NCBI RefSeq assembly: GCF_016741855.1
Contig: NZ_JAERRH010000010.1
Location: 62,001-126,000, forward strand
Direction: 5' to 3'
Source of the DNA: Streptomyces musisoli
GTDB taxonomy: Bacteria; Actinomycetota; Actinomycetes; Streptomycetales; Streptomycetaceae
DNA length: 64,000 bases
This document shows positions 32,007 to 40,333 of this stretch, piece by piece. Numbering within the stretch: the stretch's first letter is position 1; every line of letters starts with the position of its first letter. The notes under the pieces were generated by a model. That model saw only the letters and a program-made list of their open reading frames with translations, had not been told where the DNA came from and searched no databases. A program made the translations under genes and the position numbers.

Positions 32007-32822
32007 ATGCTTCGTACCGGGATGGTTCGCACGACGACCTGGACTCGTGGCCGCCGAGGCGCCGTTACGGCAGCGTCGGCGGCCGTCGTCTGCCTGGGCG
32101 GGATGCTGGCCGCGTGCGGGGGCGACGGCTCGGGCGGCTACACCGCGGTCGGCGCGGGCCGGGGCGGTCCGACCGCCGCGGCACCCACGGGGCAGGTACG
32201 TCTGGTGCCGCTCGACGGGGCGGCGACGGGCGGCACACCCGGGGACGCCACACGCGCCACCGGATCCCCGACGGCTCCGGCCGACGCGGCGGCTCCGGCC
32301 GAGGCGACGAGTCCGGCCGGCACGACGGGTCCGCCGGCATCCCGCGGCCCCGGCCACTACTCAGGCGCACCGGAGCCGGACACCCGGGACACGCCGTCCC
32401 CGCACCCGAAGGACCCGGCACCGGGCTCGCCGGAACCGGGCGGCGGCAAGGACGGCCGTACGACACCGCCACCCGCCTCACCCGGCCCGGCTCCCGGCCG
32501 TACGACGCCCGCCACGCCCGCCGCCCTGTCCTGGGACGACCCGGCGACCGAGGACACCGGCCGGCGCTGGTGCCAGAAGGTGACCGTCGGCTTCCGCAAC
32601 TCGGGGGGCACGGCGGTGCGTTCGGGAGACGTGACGTTCGGGACGCACATCATCGGCGGGCTCGGCATCGACTGGGGAACGGTCGAGTCGACCGTGGAGC
32701 TACCGGTGCCGCTCGCGCCGGGCGCGCGCAGGAGCCCCACGTGGACGGTGTGCGTCGACGCCTGGCGGGTGCCGCTCGGCATGCACATCGAGACCCGGGA
32801 CGTCTCCGTCGCGTGGGACTGA
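32007..32822 (+). CDS. Lipoprotein with C-terminal beta-sandwich domain
   Basis: The 271-aa protein has a lipoprotein signal with lipobox LAAC (Cys37), then about 130 residues of Pro/Ala/Thr/Gly-rich linker and a globular end (WCQKVTVGFRNSGGTAVRSGDVTFGTHIIG, TWTVCVDAWRVPLGMHIETRDVSVAWD) with two cysteines. It would be anchored outside the membrane. The binding partner is unknown. ATG 32007 or 32022 may be the start. Confidence 0.82.
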   Translation: MLRTGMVRTTTWTRGRRGAVTAASAAVVCLGGMLAACGGDGSGGYTAVGAGRGGPTAAAPTGQVRLVPLDGAATGGTPGDATRATGSPTAPADAAAPAEATSPAGTTGPPASRGPGHYSGAPEPDTRDTPSPHPKDPAPGSPEPGGGKDGRTTPPPASPGPAPGRTTPATPAALSWDDPATEDTGRRWCQKVTVGFRNSGGTAVRSGDVTFGTHIIGGLGIDWGTVESTVELPVPLAPGARRSPTWTVCVDAWRVPLGMHIETRDVSVAWD

Positions 32823-32823
32823 C

Positions 32824-32904
32824 CCCCGCCTCGGCGCCGCGCTGGACATGTCCCCGCCTCGGCGCCGCGCTGGACCTGTCCCCGCCTCGGCGCCGCGCGG
32901 GACG
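32824..32904. repeat. Three tandem 28-bp repeats
   Basis: CCCCGCCTCGGCGCCGCGCT plus eight bases is repeated three times (starts at 32824, 32852 and 32880) in the gap between two convergent genes. GGCGCC centres could pair and may help end transcription. Confidence 0.85.
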
Positions 32905-32909
32905 GACCC

Positions 32910-33104
32910 CTACTTCAGCGCCAGCCAGGCGACGCCGGCCACCACGGCGAGCACCACGACGACCCCGATGATCAGACCGACCCGGGGGCCGGAGGAGGCC
33001 GCCTGCTGCTGCCGCCCCTGGGGCGCCTCGTCGACGAACGCGCGGAACATCTGGGTGTTGCCGGCGGGGTCGTAATTGCCCTGGGGGCCCTGGGTGTTAG
33101 CCAT
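32910..33104 (-). CDS. Small membrane protein (64 aa)
   Basis: MANTQGPQGNYDPAGNTQMF, then a short charged linker and one C-terminal membrane span (VGLIIGVVVVLAVVAGVAWLAL). A tail-anchored layout is likely. Function unknown. It diverges from the MarR gene. Confidence 0.7.
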   Translation of the reverse strand: MANTQGPQGNYDPAGNTQMFRAFVDEAPQGRQQQAASSGPRVGLIIGVVVVLAVVAGVAWLALK

Positions 33105-33220
33105 GGCCCGAGACCTTAGCGAAGAGGGCCCGGGCGGCCCAAGCCGGGACCCATGGGGACGGCACGGGGCCGGACAGGGCAGATCGCCCGCCTTCACCTG
33201 CATATTTACGTTAGCAATAC

Positions 33221-33303
33221 TTGCCTTTGCCAAGTTTTTGCGCGTCACGCGGCCGATTTGTTTGCCTTCAGCAACCAAGCAGTCCTATGGTTGCCCCAAG
33301 CAA
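33221..33303 (+). promoter_or_regulatory. Three operator-like repeats upstream of the MarR gene
   Basis: TTGCC-N4-(G/C)CAA occurs three times: 33221-33233, 33262-33274 and 33291-33303, 41 and 29 bp apart. The last is an inverted repeat, GTTGC-CCCAA-GCAAC. The dyad form and the position just before a marR gene suggest that the regulator binds here. A -10-like TCCTAT lies at 33283-33288. Confidence 0.65.
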
Positions 33304-33320
33304 CGAAACCGGGAGGTGTG

Positions 33321-33815
33321 ATGGCCGAGCAGGCGCAGTTCGAAGAGCTGGCGCGTCAGCTCAGCGCCGTCGGAGCCGTGAAACGGGACATGGGGCGGAT
33401 CCTGCCGCCCGACTGCCCGGCCGGATCGGCCGCCGTGCTGACCCTGCTCGGCCGCCACGGCGACATGCGCATGAGCAAGCTCGCGGAGCTGCTCGCCGTG
33501 GACATGTCGGTGACGAGCCGGCACGTCGGGCACGTCGCCGCTCGCGGCTGGATCGAACGGCACCCGGACCCCGCGGACAAGCGCTCACGCATCCTGCGCC
33601 TGACCCCCGAGGGTCTGGAGCAGCTCGACGAGCTGTCCCGGCGGACCACGCACCTGCTCGCCGAGCGGCTGGCGGACTGGACCGACGAGGAGGTCGGCCA
33701 GCTGATCCGGCTGATGACGCGCCTGCGCGCCAGCTTCGGCGACTGCCGGTCCGCCCCGCTGCGGCTCCCCGCCCCCGTAGTCGAAGAGACCACCCGTACA
33801 CCCGCAAGCACGTAA
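33321..33815 (+). CDS. MarR-family transcriptional regulator
   Basis: This 164-aa winged-helix regulator has the HTH MRMSKLAELLAVDMSVTSRHVGHVAARGWI and the wing RHPDPADKRSRILRLTPEG. GGGAGG lies just before ATG 33321. The MFS pump gene begins 13 bp after its stop, so the regulator, the pump and the YceI gene behind it form an operon. Repression relieved by an efflux substrate is the usual mode. Confidence 0.93.
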   Translation: MAEQAQFEELARQLSAVGAVKRDMGRILPPDCPAGSAAVLTLLGRHGDMRMSKLAELLAVDMSVTSRHVGHVAARGWIERHPDPADKRSRILRLTPEGLEQLDELSRRTTHLLAERLADWTDEEVGQLIRLMTRLRASFGDCRSAPLRLPAPVVEETTRTPAST

Positions 33816-33828
33816 GTAAAGGAAGCCC

Positions 33829-36348
33829 ATGGCAACGACCACACCAGCCGGTGTGCGGGCTCACGCCAAGCACGGGGGAGGCACAGACCACGCCCCGATG
33901 ACGCACCGGCAGATCATGGAGGCCCTGTCCGGCCTGCTGCTCGGCATGTTCGTGGCGATCCTGTCGTCCACGATCGTCTCCAACGCCCTGCCGGAGATCA
34001 TCGGTGACCTCGGCGGCGGTCAGTCCGCCTACACCTGGGTCGTCACCGCCGCCCTGCTGTCGATGACCGCGGCCACTCCCCTGTGGGGCAAGCTCGCCGA
34101 CCTGTACAGCAAGAAGGCTCTCGTCCAGATAGCCCTGATCATCTACGTGGTCGCCTCCATGGCGGCCGGTCTGTCGCAGAACCCCGGCATGCTGATCGTC
34201 TGCCGTGTGGTGCAGGGCATCGGCGTCGGCGGTCTGTCCGCCCTGGCGCAGATCGTCATGGCGGCGATGATCTCCCCGCGTGAGCGCGGCCGTTACTCCG
34301 GCTACCTCGGCGCCACCTTCGCCGTCGCCACCGTCGGCGGCCCGCTGCTCGGCGGTGTCATCACCGACACCTCCTGGCTGGGCTGGCGCTGGTGCTTCTA
34401 CGTCGGCGTCCCCTTCGCGATCATCGCGCTGATCGTGCTCCAGAAGACCCTGCACCTGCCCGTGGTCAAGCGGGACGTCAAGGTCGACTGGGGCGGCGCG
34501 TTCTTCATCTCCGCCGCCGTCTCGCTGCTGCTGATCTGGGTCACCTTCGCCGGTGACAAGTACGACTGGGTCTCGTGGCAGACCTACGCCATGGTCGGCG
34601 GTTCGATCGTGCTCGGCGCGATCTTCGTGCTCGTCGAGTCCAAGGCGAGCGAGCCGATCATCCCGCTGCGCCTGTTCAGGAACCGCACGATCACGCTGGC
34701 CTCGCTGGCCTCGCTGTTCGTCGGTGTCGCGATGTTCTCCGGCACGGTGTTCTTCAGCCAGTACTTCCAGCTGGCCCGGGACAAGTCCCCGACCATGTCG
34801 GGCGTCATGACCATCCCGATGATCGGCGGTCTGTTCATCTCCTCGACCGTCTCGGGTCAGTTCATCACCCGCACCGGCCGCTGGAAGGCCTGGCTGGTCA
34901 GCGGTGGCGTGCTGGTGACGGCCGGCCTGATGATGCTCGGCAGCCTGCGCTACGACACCGACTACTGGAAGATGGCCATCTGGATGGCCCTGCTGGGTCT
35001 CGGCATCGGCATGATGATGCAGAACCTGGTGCTCGCCACGCAGAACCAGGTGGCGCCCTCCGACCTCGGCGCGGCCAGCTCCACGGTCACCTTCTTCCGC
35101 TCCCTCGGCGGTGCGGTCGGCGTCTCGGCGCTCGGCGCCGTGATGGCCCACAAGATCACCGACTACGTCAAGGACGGCGTCTCCGCCCTCAGTCCCAAGT
35201 ACCAGGCCGCCCTGGCCGGGGGCTCCGGCTCCACCGACAGCATCCCGGACATGGACAAGCTCCCGGTGCCGATCCGGACGCTGCTGGAGAGCGCCTACGG
35301 CCACGGCATCGCCGACGTCTTCTTCATCGCCGGCTGCCTCGCCGCCGTCGCCTTCCTGATCACGCTGTTCATCAAGGAGGTCCCGCTGAAGACCAAGGGC
35401 GCGCTGGCGCAGACCGCCGAGGGCGGCAGCCCCGCCGAGGCTTCGGCCGGGCAGGACACCGCCGTGCTCGTCGCCGCGGAGCCGGTGCCGGCCGCCGTGG
35501 CCGCCGCCGCGGTGTCCGACACGGCCACCGCCACGGCCGTCCAGCCGATGACCGCCGTCGCCACGGTGGCGGAGCGCGACACCTTCGGCGGCACCCCGGT
35601 GCACGGCTTCGTCCGCGGCGCCGAGAGCGTCCCGGTCCCGCAGGCCGCGGTCACCCTGATCTCGCTGTCCGGCCGCCAGCTGGGCCGCTCGGTCGCCCAG
35701 GCGGACGGTTCCTACGCGCTGCACGCCCCGGGCACCGGCTCGTACGTCCTGATCGCCTCCGCCGACGGATACCAGCCGCAGGCCTCCACCGTCGTGGTGG
35801 GGGAGGAACCGCTGGCGTACGACATCCTGCTCAGCGGCACCAGCGGGCTGACCGGTGTCGTCCGGGCGGCCGGGAGCGCGCTGCCGGTCAAGGACGCGAT
35901 GGTGATCGTCACCGATGTGCGCGGTGACCTGCTGGCCACCGCCGCCACCGGGGAGCAGGGCGACTTCGCGCTGACCGACCTGGTGCCGGGCACGGTGACC
36001 GTCGCGGTCAACGCGAGCGGGTTCCGGCCGCGTGCCCTGCCGGTCGAGGTCGGCGCCACCGGCATCACCCGCGTCGAGGTCGACCTGGACGCCGGCGCCC
36101 GGCTCCAGGGAGTCGTCCGGGCCCCCCACGGTCCGCTGGCCGACGCCCGGGTGACCCTGGTCGACCAGGCCGGCAACGTGGTCGGCACCGCCACCACCGG
36201 CGGGGACGGGGCGTACGCCTTCACCGACCTGGACGGCGGTGAGTACACCGTCATCGCGACCGGCTACCCGCCGGCGGCCACCGCGCTGACCGTGTCCGGT
36301 CCCGGAGTGGACGGCCACGACATCGAACTCGCCCACCCCGGCGAATAG
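33829..36348 (+). CDS. EmrB/QacA-type MFS efflux transporter fused to three carboxypeptidase-regulatory-like domains
   Basis: The first 530 residues or so are a 14-span DHA2 drug:H+ antiporter: STIVSNALPEI, TPLWGKLADLYSKKALVQ, CRVVQGIGVGGLSAL and LLGGVITDTSWLGWRWCFYV motif C and beyond. After an Ala/Val linker (about 530-580) come three beta-sandwich repeats of about 70 residues (GFVRGAESVPVPQAAVTL, TGVVRAAGSALPVKDAMVIV, QGVVRAPHGPLADARVTLVD), each with GxYxxxLxxG-type ends. With 14 spans the tail should be cytoplasmic. The domain recurs at the N-terminus of the next protein. 839 aa is far longer than usual for the family. Confidence 0.92.
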   Translation: MATTTPAGVRAHAKHGGGTDHAPMTHRQIMEALSGLLLGMFVAILSSTIVSNALPEIIGDLGGGQSAYTWVVTAALLSMTAATPLWGKLADLYSKKALVQIALIIYVVASMAAGLSQNPGMLIVCRVVQGIGVGGLSALAQIVMAAMISPRERGRYSGYLGATFAVATVGGPLLGGVITDTSWLGWRWCFYVGVPFAIIALIVLQKTLHLPVVKRDVKVDWGGAFFISAAVSLLLIWVTFAGDKYDWVSWQTYAMVGGSIVLGAIFVLVESKASEPIIPLRLFRNRTITLASLASLFVGVAMFSGTVFFSQYFQLARDKSPTMSGVMTIPMIGGLFISSTVSGQFITRTGRWKAWLVSGGVLVTAGLMMLGSLRYDTDYWKMAIWMALLGLGIGMMMQNLVLATQNQVAPSDLGAASSTVTFFRSLGGAVGVSALGAVMAHKITDYVKDGVSALSPKYQAALAGGSGSTDSIPDMDKLPVPIRTLLESAYGHGIADVFFIAGCLAAVAFLITLFIKEVPLKTKGALAQTAEGGSPAEASAGQDTAVLVAAEPVPAAVAAAAVSDTATATAVQPMTAVATVAERDTFGGTPVHGFVRGAESVPVPQAAVTLISLSGRQLGRSVAQADGSYALHAPGTGSYVLIASADGYQPQASTVVVGEEPLAYDILLSGTSGLTGVVRAAGSALPVKDAMVIVTDVRGDLLATAATGEQGDFALTDLVPGTVTVAVNASGFRPRALPVEVGATGITRVEVDLDAGARLQGVVRAPHGPLADARVTLVDQAGNVVGTATTGGDGAYAFTDLDGGEYTVIATGYPPAATALTVSGPGVDGHDIELAHPGE

Positions 36349-36356
36349 TTCACACC

Positions 36357-36401
36357 CCGGCCCGTGGCGGCGCGCGCCTTGGCGCGCCCGCCACGGGCCG
36401 G
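36357..36401 (+). terminator. Long hairpin between the transporter and YceI genes
   Basis: CCGGCCCGTGGCGG with GCGCGCC pairs with GGCGCGC and CCGCCACGGGCCGG, over 20 bp with one bulge and a 2-4 nt loop. No U-tract follows. It may attenuate transcription or stabilise the upstream mRNA. Confidence 0.65.
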
Positions 36402-36444
36402 TCTCATACGACCAATTTCTGAGCTTTTGCAGGGAGAAAACGGG

Positions 36445-37266
36445 ATGGGACTGACCGCGAGGATCCGTACCCGGGACGGGTGGGCCGTGTCACACGCGGT
36501 CGTCACGGTGACCGACATGACCGGTACGCAGGTGCTGCGCGCCGAGGCCGACGCCGAGGGCGCCGTGCGGGACGCCACCGAGCTGGTGCCGGGGGCCTAC
36601 ACCGTGATCGTGACCGCCGTCGGGTACGCGCCCGCCGCGTCCAGCGCGATCGTCACCGCGAGCGGCCGGGCCGAGATCGGCACGGTCACGCTGGCCCGGC
36701 AGGGCGGCGCCGAGCTGCCGCCGCCCGGTCCCTGGACCATCGACCCGGTGCACTCCTCCGTCGCCGCGGTCGCCCAGCACCTGGGGATCTCCAGCGTGCA
36801 CGGCAGGTTCACGGAGTTCGGCGGCAGGATCGAGATCGCGCCCGACGACATCGCCAGGTCCCGGGTGGAGGCGGTGATCCGGGCCGCGTCCATCGACACG
36901 GGCAACGGCGTGCGCGACACGCATCTGAAGTCCGGGGACTTCCTGGACGTCGAGCGGCACCCGGAGATCACGTACCGCTCCACCGGGGTGTCCGCCGCCG
37001 GTTCCGACCGCTGGACGGTGCACGGCGAGCTGTCCATGCACGGGGTCGTACGGCCGGTGGACCTGGACCTGGCCTACCTCGGCACCGGCGCGGACCCGTG
37101 GGGCGGGACGAGGGCCGCGTTCCGGGCCACCGCCGAGCTGCACCGCGAGGACTTCGCGATGAACTACAACCAGGTCCTTCAGGCGGGGATCGCGGCCATC
37201 GGCACGACGCTGAAGGTGGAGCTGGACATCCAGGCGGTGCAGGGGGATGCGCTGCCGGCCGCCTGA
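36445..37266 (+). CDS. YceI-family protein with N-terminal carboxypeptidase-regulatory-like domain
   Basis: The 273-aa protein starts at ATG 36445 (AGGGAG 8-9 nt upstream). Residues 1-85 are one beta-sandwich repeat (LTARIRTRDGWAVSHAVVTV, LVPGAYTVIVTAVGYAPA) like those at the end of the transporter. Residues 95-270 are a YceI lipocalin-like barrel (WTIDPVHSSVAAVAQHLGIS, GRFTEFGGRIEIA, FLDVERHPEITYRST). YceI proteins bind isoprenoid-type lipids. No signal peptide is present, so it should be cytosolic. Confidence 0.92.
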   Translation: MGLTARIRTRDGWAVSHAVVTVTDMTGTQVLRAEADAEGAVRDATELVPGAYTVIVTAVGYAPAASSAIVTASGRAEIGTVTLARQGGAELPPPGPWTIDPVHSSVAAVAQHLGISSVHGRFTEFGGRIEIAPDDIARSRVEAVIRAASIDTGNGVRDTHLKSGDFLDVERHPEITYRSTGVSAAGSDRWTVHGELSMHGVVRPVDLDLAYLGTGADPWGGTRAAFRATAELHREDFAMNYNQVLQAGIAAIGTTLKVELDIQAVQGDALPAA

Positions 37267-37423
37267 GCGCACGGGAGGCCGGGGGCGTGCGCCGTCCGAG
37301 GGCACGGGGAGCCGGTGCGTGCGACGGGCGCCGGTCGTGCGGCGTCGACCGTGCGCACGCGGCGGAGCCGCATGGCGGACACAGTCCCGCCCCCGGGGGA
37401 CGCTTCCCCCCTACGCTGACCCC

Positions 37424-37894
37424 ATGGCACCGAACATCGCTACCAACACCCGTGTATCGCTGGACGAGCTGCTGGACTTCGTGCGCCCCCGCCACCGCGC
37501 CCTGCTGATCACCCGCCGGACGGACGGCTCCCCGCAGGCGTCGCCGCTGACCTGCGGCGTGGACGACTCGGGACGGATCGTCGTCTCGACCTATCCCGAG
37601 CGGGCCAAGACCCGCAACGCCAAGCGCGACCCCCGGGTCGGCCTGGTCGTCCTCAGCGACGACTGGAACGGCCCCTGGGTCCAGATCGACGGCACGGCCG
37701 AGGTCGTCGACGCGCCCGACTCGGTGGAGCCGCTCGTCGAGTACTACCGCAACATCGCCGGCGAGCACCCCGACTGGGACGAGTACCGGCAGGCGATGGT
37801 GAAGCAGGGCAAGTCGATCATCCGGGTGACGCCGGAGCGGTGGGGACCGGTGGCCACGGGCGGCTTCCCGGCCCGGCTGGCCCCGGACGCCTGA
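37424..37894 (+). CDS. PPOX-class F420-dependent oxidoreductase
   Basis: The 156-aa split-barrel protein has LDFVRPRHRALLITRRTDGSPQASPLTC, STYPERAKTRNAKRDPRVGLVVLS and GPWVQIDGTAEVVD, the pattern of actinomycete F420-dependent pyridoxamine-oxidase-like reductases. It would use F420H2 in the cytosol; the substrate is unknown. It is the last gene before the convergent TetR gene. Confidence 0.9.
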   Translation: MAPNIATNTRVSLDELLDFVRPRHRALLITRRTDGSPQASPLTCGVDDSGRIVVSTYPERAKTRNAKRDPRVGLVVLSDDWNGPWVQIDGTAEVVDAPDSVEPLVEYYRNIAGEHPDWDEYRQAMVKQGKSIIRVTPERWGPVATGGFPARLAPDA

Positions 37895-37982
37895 TCGCTA
37901 CGGTCCACGGAGCCGGCCGACGGGGTCCGGCGCGGCGTCGCGGGGTCCGCGCAGGAGTGCGAGGGGCGCGGGCGAAGGGGCC

Positions 37983-38741
37983 TCAGCCGCGGGCGACCAT
38001 CGCCTCGATGCCGGCGATCAGCAGGTCCAGGGCGAAGGTGAAGTCGCGGTCCAGCATCTCGGCGACCGTGTCACCGCCGCGCGCCGCCATGAGGGTCTTG
38101 GACTCCTGCATCATCTCGGCGGTGCCCGGCACCTCGTCCACCATGGACATGGCCTGCTCGAAGTACTCGTCCGGGCTGAGCCCGGTGTCCGCGGTCCGGG
38201 CGAGGAAGTGGCCCTCGATCGTGCCGTAGCCGTACACGAACTGGAAGACGGCCGAGATCGCCCCGGTCACCCCGTGAGCGGGCAGCCCCGTCCGCCGGAT
38301 GACCTGCTGGACCACCCGGGAGAAGGCGAGCGAGTTCGGGCCGATGTTGAGGTAGCGCCCGGCCAGCGGCGACAGCCAGGGATGACGGACCAGCTGCGCC
38401 CGGTAGGCGGTGGCCAGCTCACGCAGCTGCTCGCGCCAGTCCGCGTCCGTGTGCTCCGGGTCGGGCAGCCGCAGCTCGGCATAGGTCGCGTCCAGGGCGA
38501 GTTCGAGCAGGTCGTCCTTGGTGTCGACGTACCAGTACAGGGACATCGCCGTGACGTTCAGCTCGGCGGCCAGCCGGCGCATGGAGAACTTGGCGAGCCC
38601 CTCGGCGTCCAGCAGCCGCACGGACGCCTCGGTGATCCGTTCCCGGTCGAGCCCGGAGGGCTGTCCGCCCCGCCCGCCGCGGCGGCCCCCGCCCTCCCGC
38701 CACACGCTGTCCCGCGCCGACCGACCTGCTGCCTTCGTCAC
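37983..38741 (-). CDS. TetR-family repressor
   Basis: The 252-aa regulator has the HTH RITEASVRLLDAEGLAKFSMRRLAAELNVTAMSLYWYVDTKDDL and the TetR_C ligand domain typical of tetracycline-type repressors. GTG 38741 is chosen because GAGGAAGGG precedes it at 6 nt; GTG 38768 is the alternative. It lies 157 bp downstream of the MFS gene on the same strand, and the inverted repeat at 40289-40318 is its likely operator. Confidence 0.9.
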   Translation of the reverse strand: MTKAAGRSARDSVWREGGGRRGGRGGQPSGLDRERITEASVRLLDAEGLAKFSMRRLAAELNVTAMSLYWYVDTKDDLLELALDATYAELRLPDPEHTDADWREQLRELATAYRAQLVRHPWLSPLAGRYLNIGPNSLAFSRVVQQVIRRTGLPAHGVTGAISAVFQFVYGYGTIEGHFLARTADTGLSPDEYFEQAMSMVDEVPGTAEMMQESKTLMAARGGDTVAEMLDRDFTFALDLLIAGIEAMVARG

Positions 38742-38898
38742 CGGCGGCCCTTCCTCGTTTTCGATCACTGCTCAAGATGCTAGGGCTGCGGTCGTCCCGG
38801 AGCGGCGCGCGGCCGGGTCCGACATGCGGCTCGGCCGCCTGGACGCGACCGGCCCCGGACGCACCCGCAGCCGCACGCCTACCCATCCCCCCGCACTC

Positions 38899-40284
38899 TT
38901 AGGCGGACACCCGCTCCGCCCGCCGGAGCAGCCCCGCCGCCACGAAGCCGCCCAGCAGCACGGCGACGGCCCCCACCAGCTGACCCGACCCCAGCCCGGC
39001 CGACAGCGACTGCCCGGACGCCACGGAAGAGCTGAGCACGGCACCCAGTACGGCCACGCCGAGACCGTTGCCGAACTCGGCGAGGGTGCCGTTGACCCCG
39101 GCCCCCACCCCGGCCCGCTCCGGGGGTATCGCGCTCATGATGGCGTGGGCCATCGCCGGGTTCGCGACCGCGCACCCCGCGCCGATCAGCAGCAGGCCCA
39201 GCAGCGTTCCGGCGTAGCCACCGGTGTCGACCTCGGCGATGACCACCAGCCCCGCCGACATCAGCACCATGCCGAGCGCGATCGACACCGGCGTACCCAG
39301 CCGGGCCGACCACTTCGCCGAGATGCCCGTGAAGTTGAGCGCCACCACCGTCAGCGCCAGCGGAGCGGTCCGCAGGCCGGCCTCCAGCGGCCCGTACCCG
39401 AGCACGAACTGGAGGTGCTGCGTCAGCAGGAAGAGCGCCCCGCCCATGCCGAACGTGATGAGCACGGCCCCGGCGACCGCACCCGTGAACCGCCGGTCCC
39501 GGAAGAAGTGGAGGTCGAGCATCGGCTCGTCGACCCGGCTCTCCCACCAGGCGAAGGCGCTCAGCCCGGCCAGCGCGACGGCCGCCGCTACGAGCACGCG
39601 GCCCGACGTCCAGCCGTGGCCGGGGCCGGAGATGATCGCGTAGACGAGCGAGGCCATGCCGATGGTGGACAGCAGCGCGCCGAGCACGTCCGGGCGGTCG
39701 CCCCGGGGGTTCTTGGACTCGGGCACCAGCACCGCCACCGCGACCAGGCCCAGCACCGCGACCGGGATGTTGATCAGGAATATCGCGCCCCACCAGAAGT
39801 GGTCGAGCACGAAGCCGCCGATCAGCGGGCCGCCGGCGAAGCCCAGTGCGTTGACCGCGCTCCAGATGCCGATCGCCTTCGGCTGCTCCTCGGGGGCGAA
39901 GATCTGCATCGCCACGGCCAGCGTGGTGGTCATCAGCAGGGCGCCGCCTATGCCCATCCCGGCCCGGGCGGCGATCAGCCGGCCGGTCGAGTCGGCGAGT
40001 CCGGCCACCAGCGAACCGGTGCCGAACAGGGCGAGCCCGGTGATCAGCATCTTCTTGCGGCCGTAGCGGTCGGCGGCGCTGCCCGCGGTGAGCAGCAGGC
40101 CGGACTGGACCAGGGAGTAGGCGTTGATCATCCACTGGATGTCCGAGGTGGCCGCGTGCAGCTCGCGGGTGAGCGAGGGGATGGCCACGTTCAGGACGGT
40201 GTTGTCGAGCAGCACGGTGAGCTGCGCGAGGCAGATGACGCCGAGGATCAGCCAGCGTCGGGGATGGCCTTGGGTCACAGACAT
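38899..40284 (-). CDS. MFS drug:H+ antiporter (DHA2, EmrB/QacA type)
   Basis: About 461 aa with 14 predicted spans: LLDNTVLNVAIPSLTREL, SAADRYGRKKMLITGLALFG, and GPLIGGFVLDHFWWGAIFLINIPVA as motif C. The start ATG 40284 lies about 3 nt downstream of the predicted transcription start, since the -10 element TATACG occupies 40294-40299; the mRNA would be almost leaderless, and no ribosome site is present. Substrate unknown. Regulation by the TetR protein encoded downstream is strongly suggested. Confidence 0.93.
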   Translation of the reverse strand: MSVTQGHPRRWLILGVICLAQLTVLLDNTVLNVAIPSLTRELHAATSDIQWMINAYSLVQSGLLLTAGSAADRYGRKKMLITGLALFGTGSLVAGLADSTGRLIAARAGMGIGGALLMTTTLAVAMQIFAPEEQPKAIGIWSAVNALGFAGGPLIGGFVLDHFWWGAIFLINIPVAVLGLVAVAVLVPESKNPRGDRPDVLGALLSTIGMASLVYAIISGPGHGWTSGRVLVAAAVALAGLSAFAWWESRVDEPMLDLHFFRDRRFTGAVAGAVLITFGMGGALFLLTQHLQFVLGYGPLEAGLRTAPLALTVVALNFTGISAKWSARLGTPVSIALGMVLMSAGLVVIAEVDTGGYAGTLLGLLLIGAGCAVANPAMAHAIMSAIPPERAGVGAGVNGTLAEFGNGLGVAVLGAVLSSSVASGQSLSAGLGSGQLVGAVAVLLGGFVAAGLLRRAERVSA

Positions 40285-40288
40285 GCCA

Positions 40289-40318
40289 TACACCGTATAG
40301 CGCGGGCTATACGGTGTA
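40289..40318. promoter_or_regulatory. Perfect 13-bp inverted repeat: TetR-type operator over the MFS promoter
   Basis: TACACCGTATAGC (40289-40301) and its exact complement (40306-40318) flank a 4-nt centre. On the minus strand TTGTAC (-35) and TATACG (-10), 16 nt apart, lie within the dyad, so binding would block RNA polymerase. Confidence 0.88.
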
Positions 40319-40333
40319 CAACGCGTTATGCGG

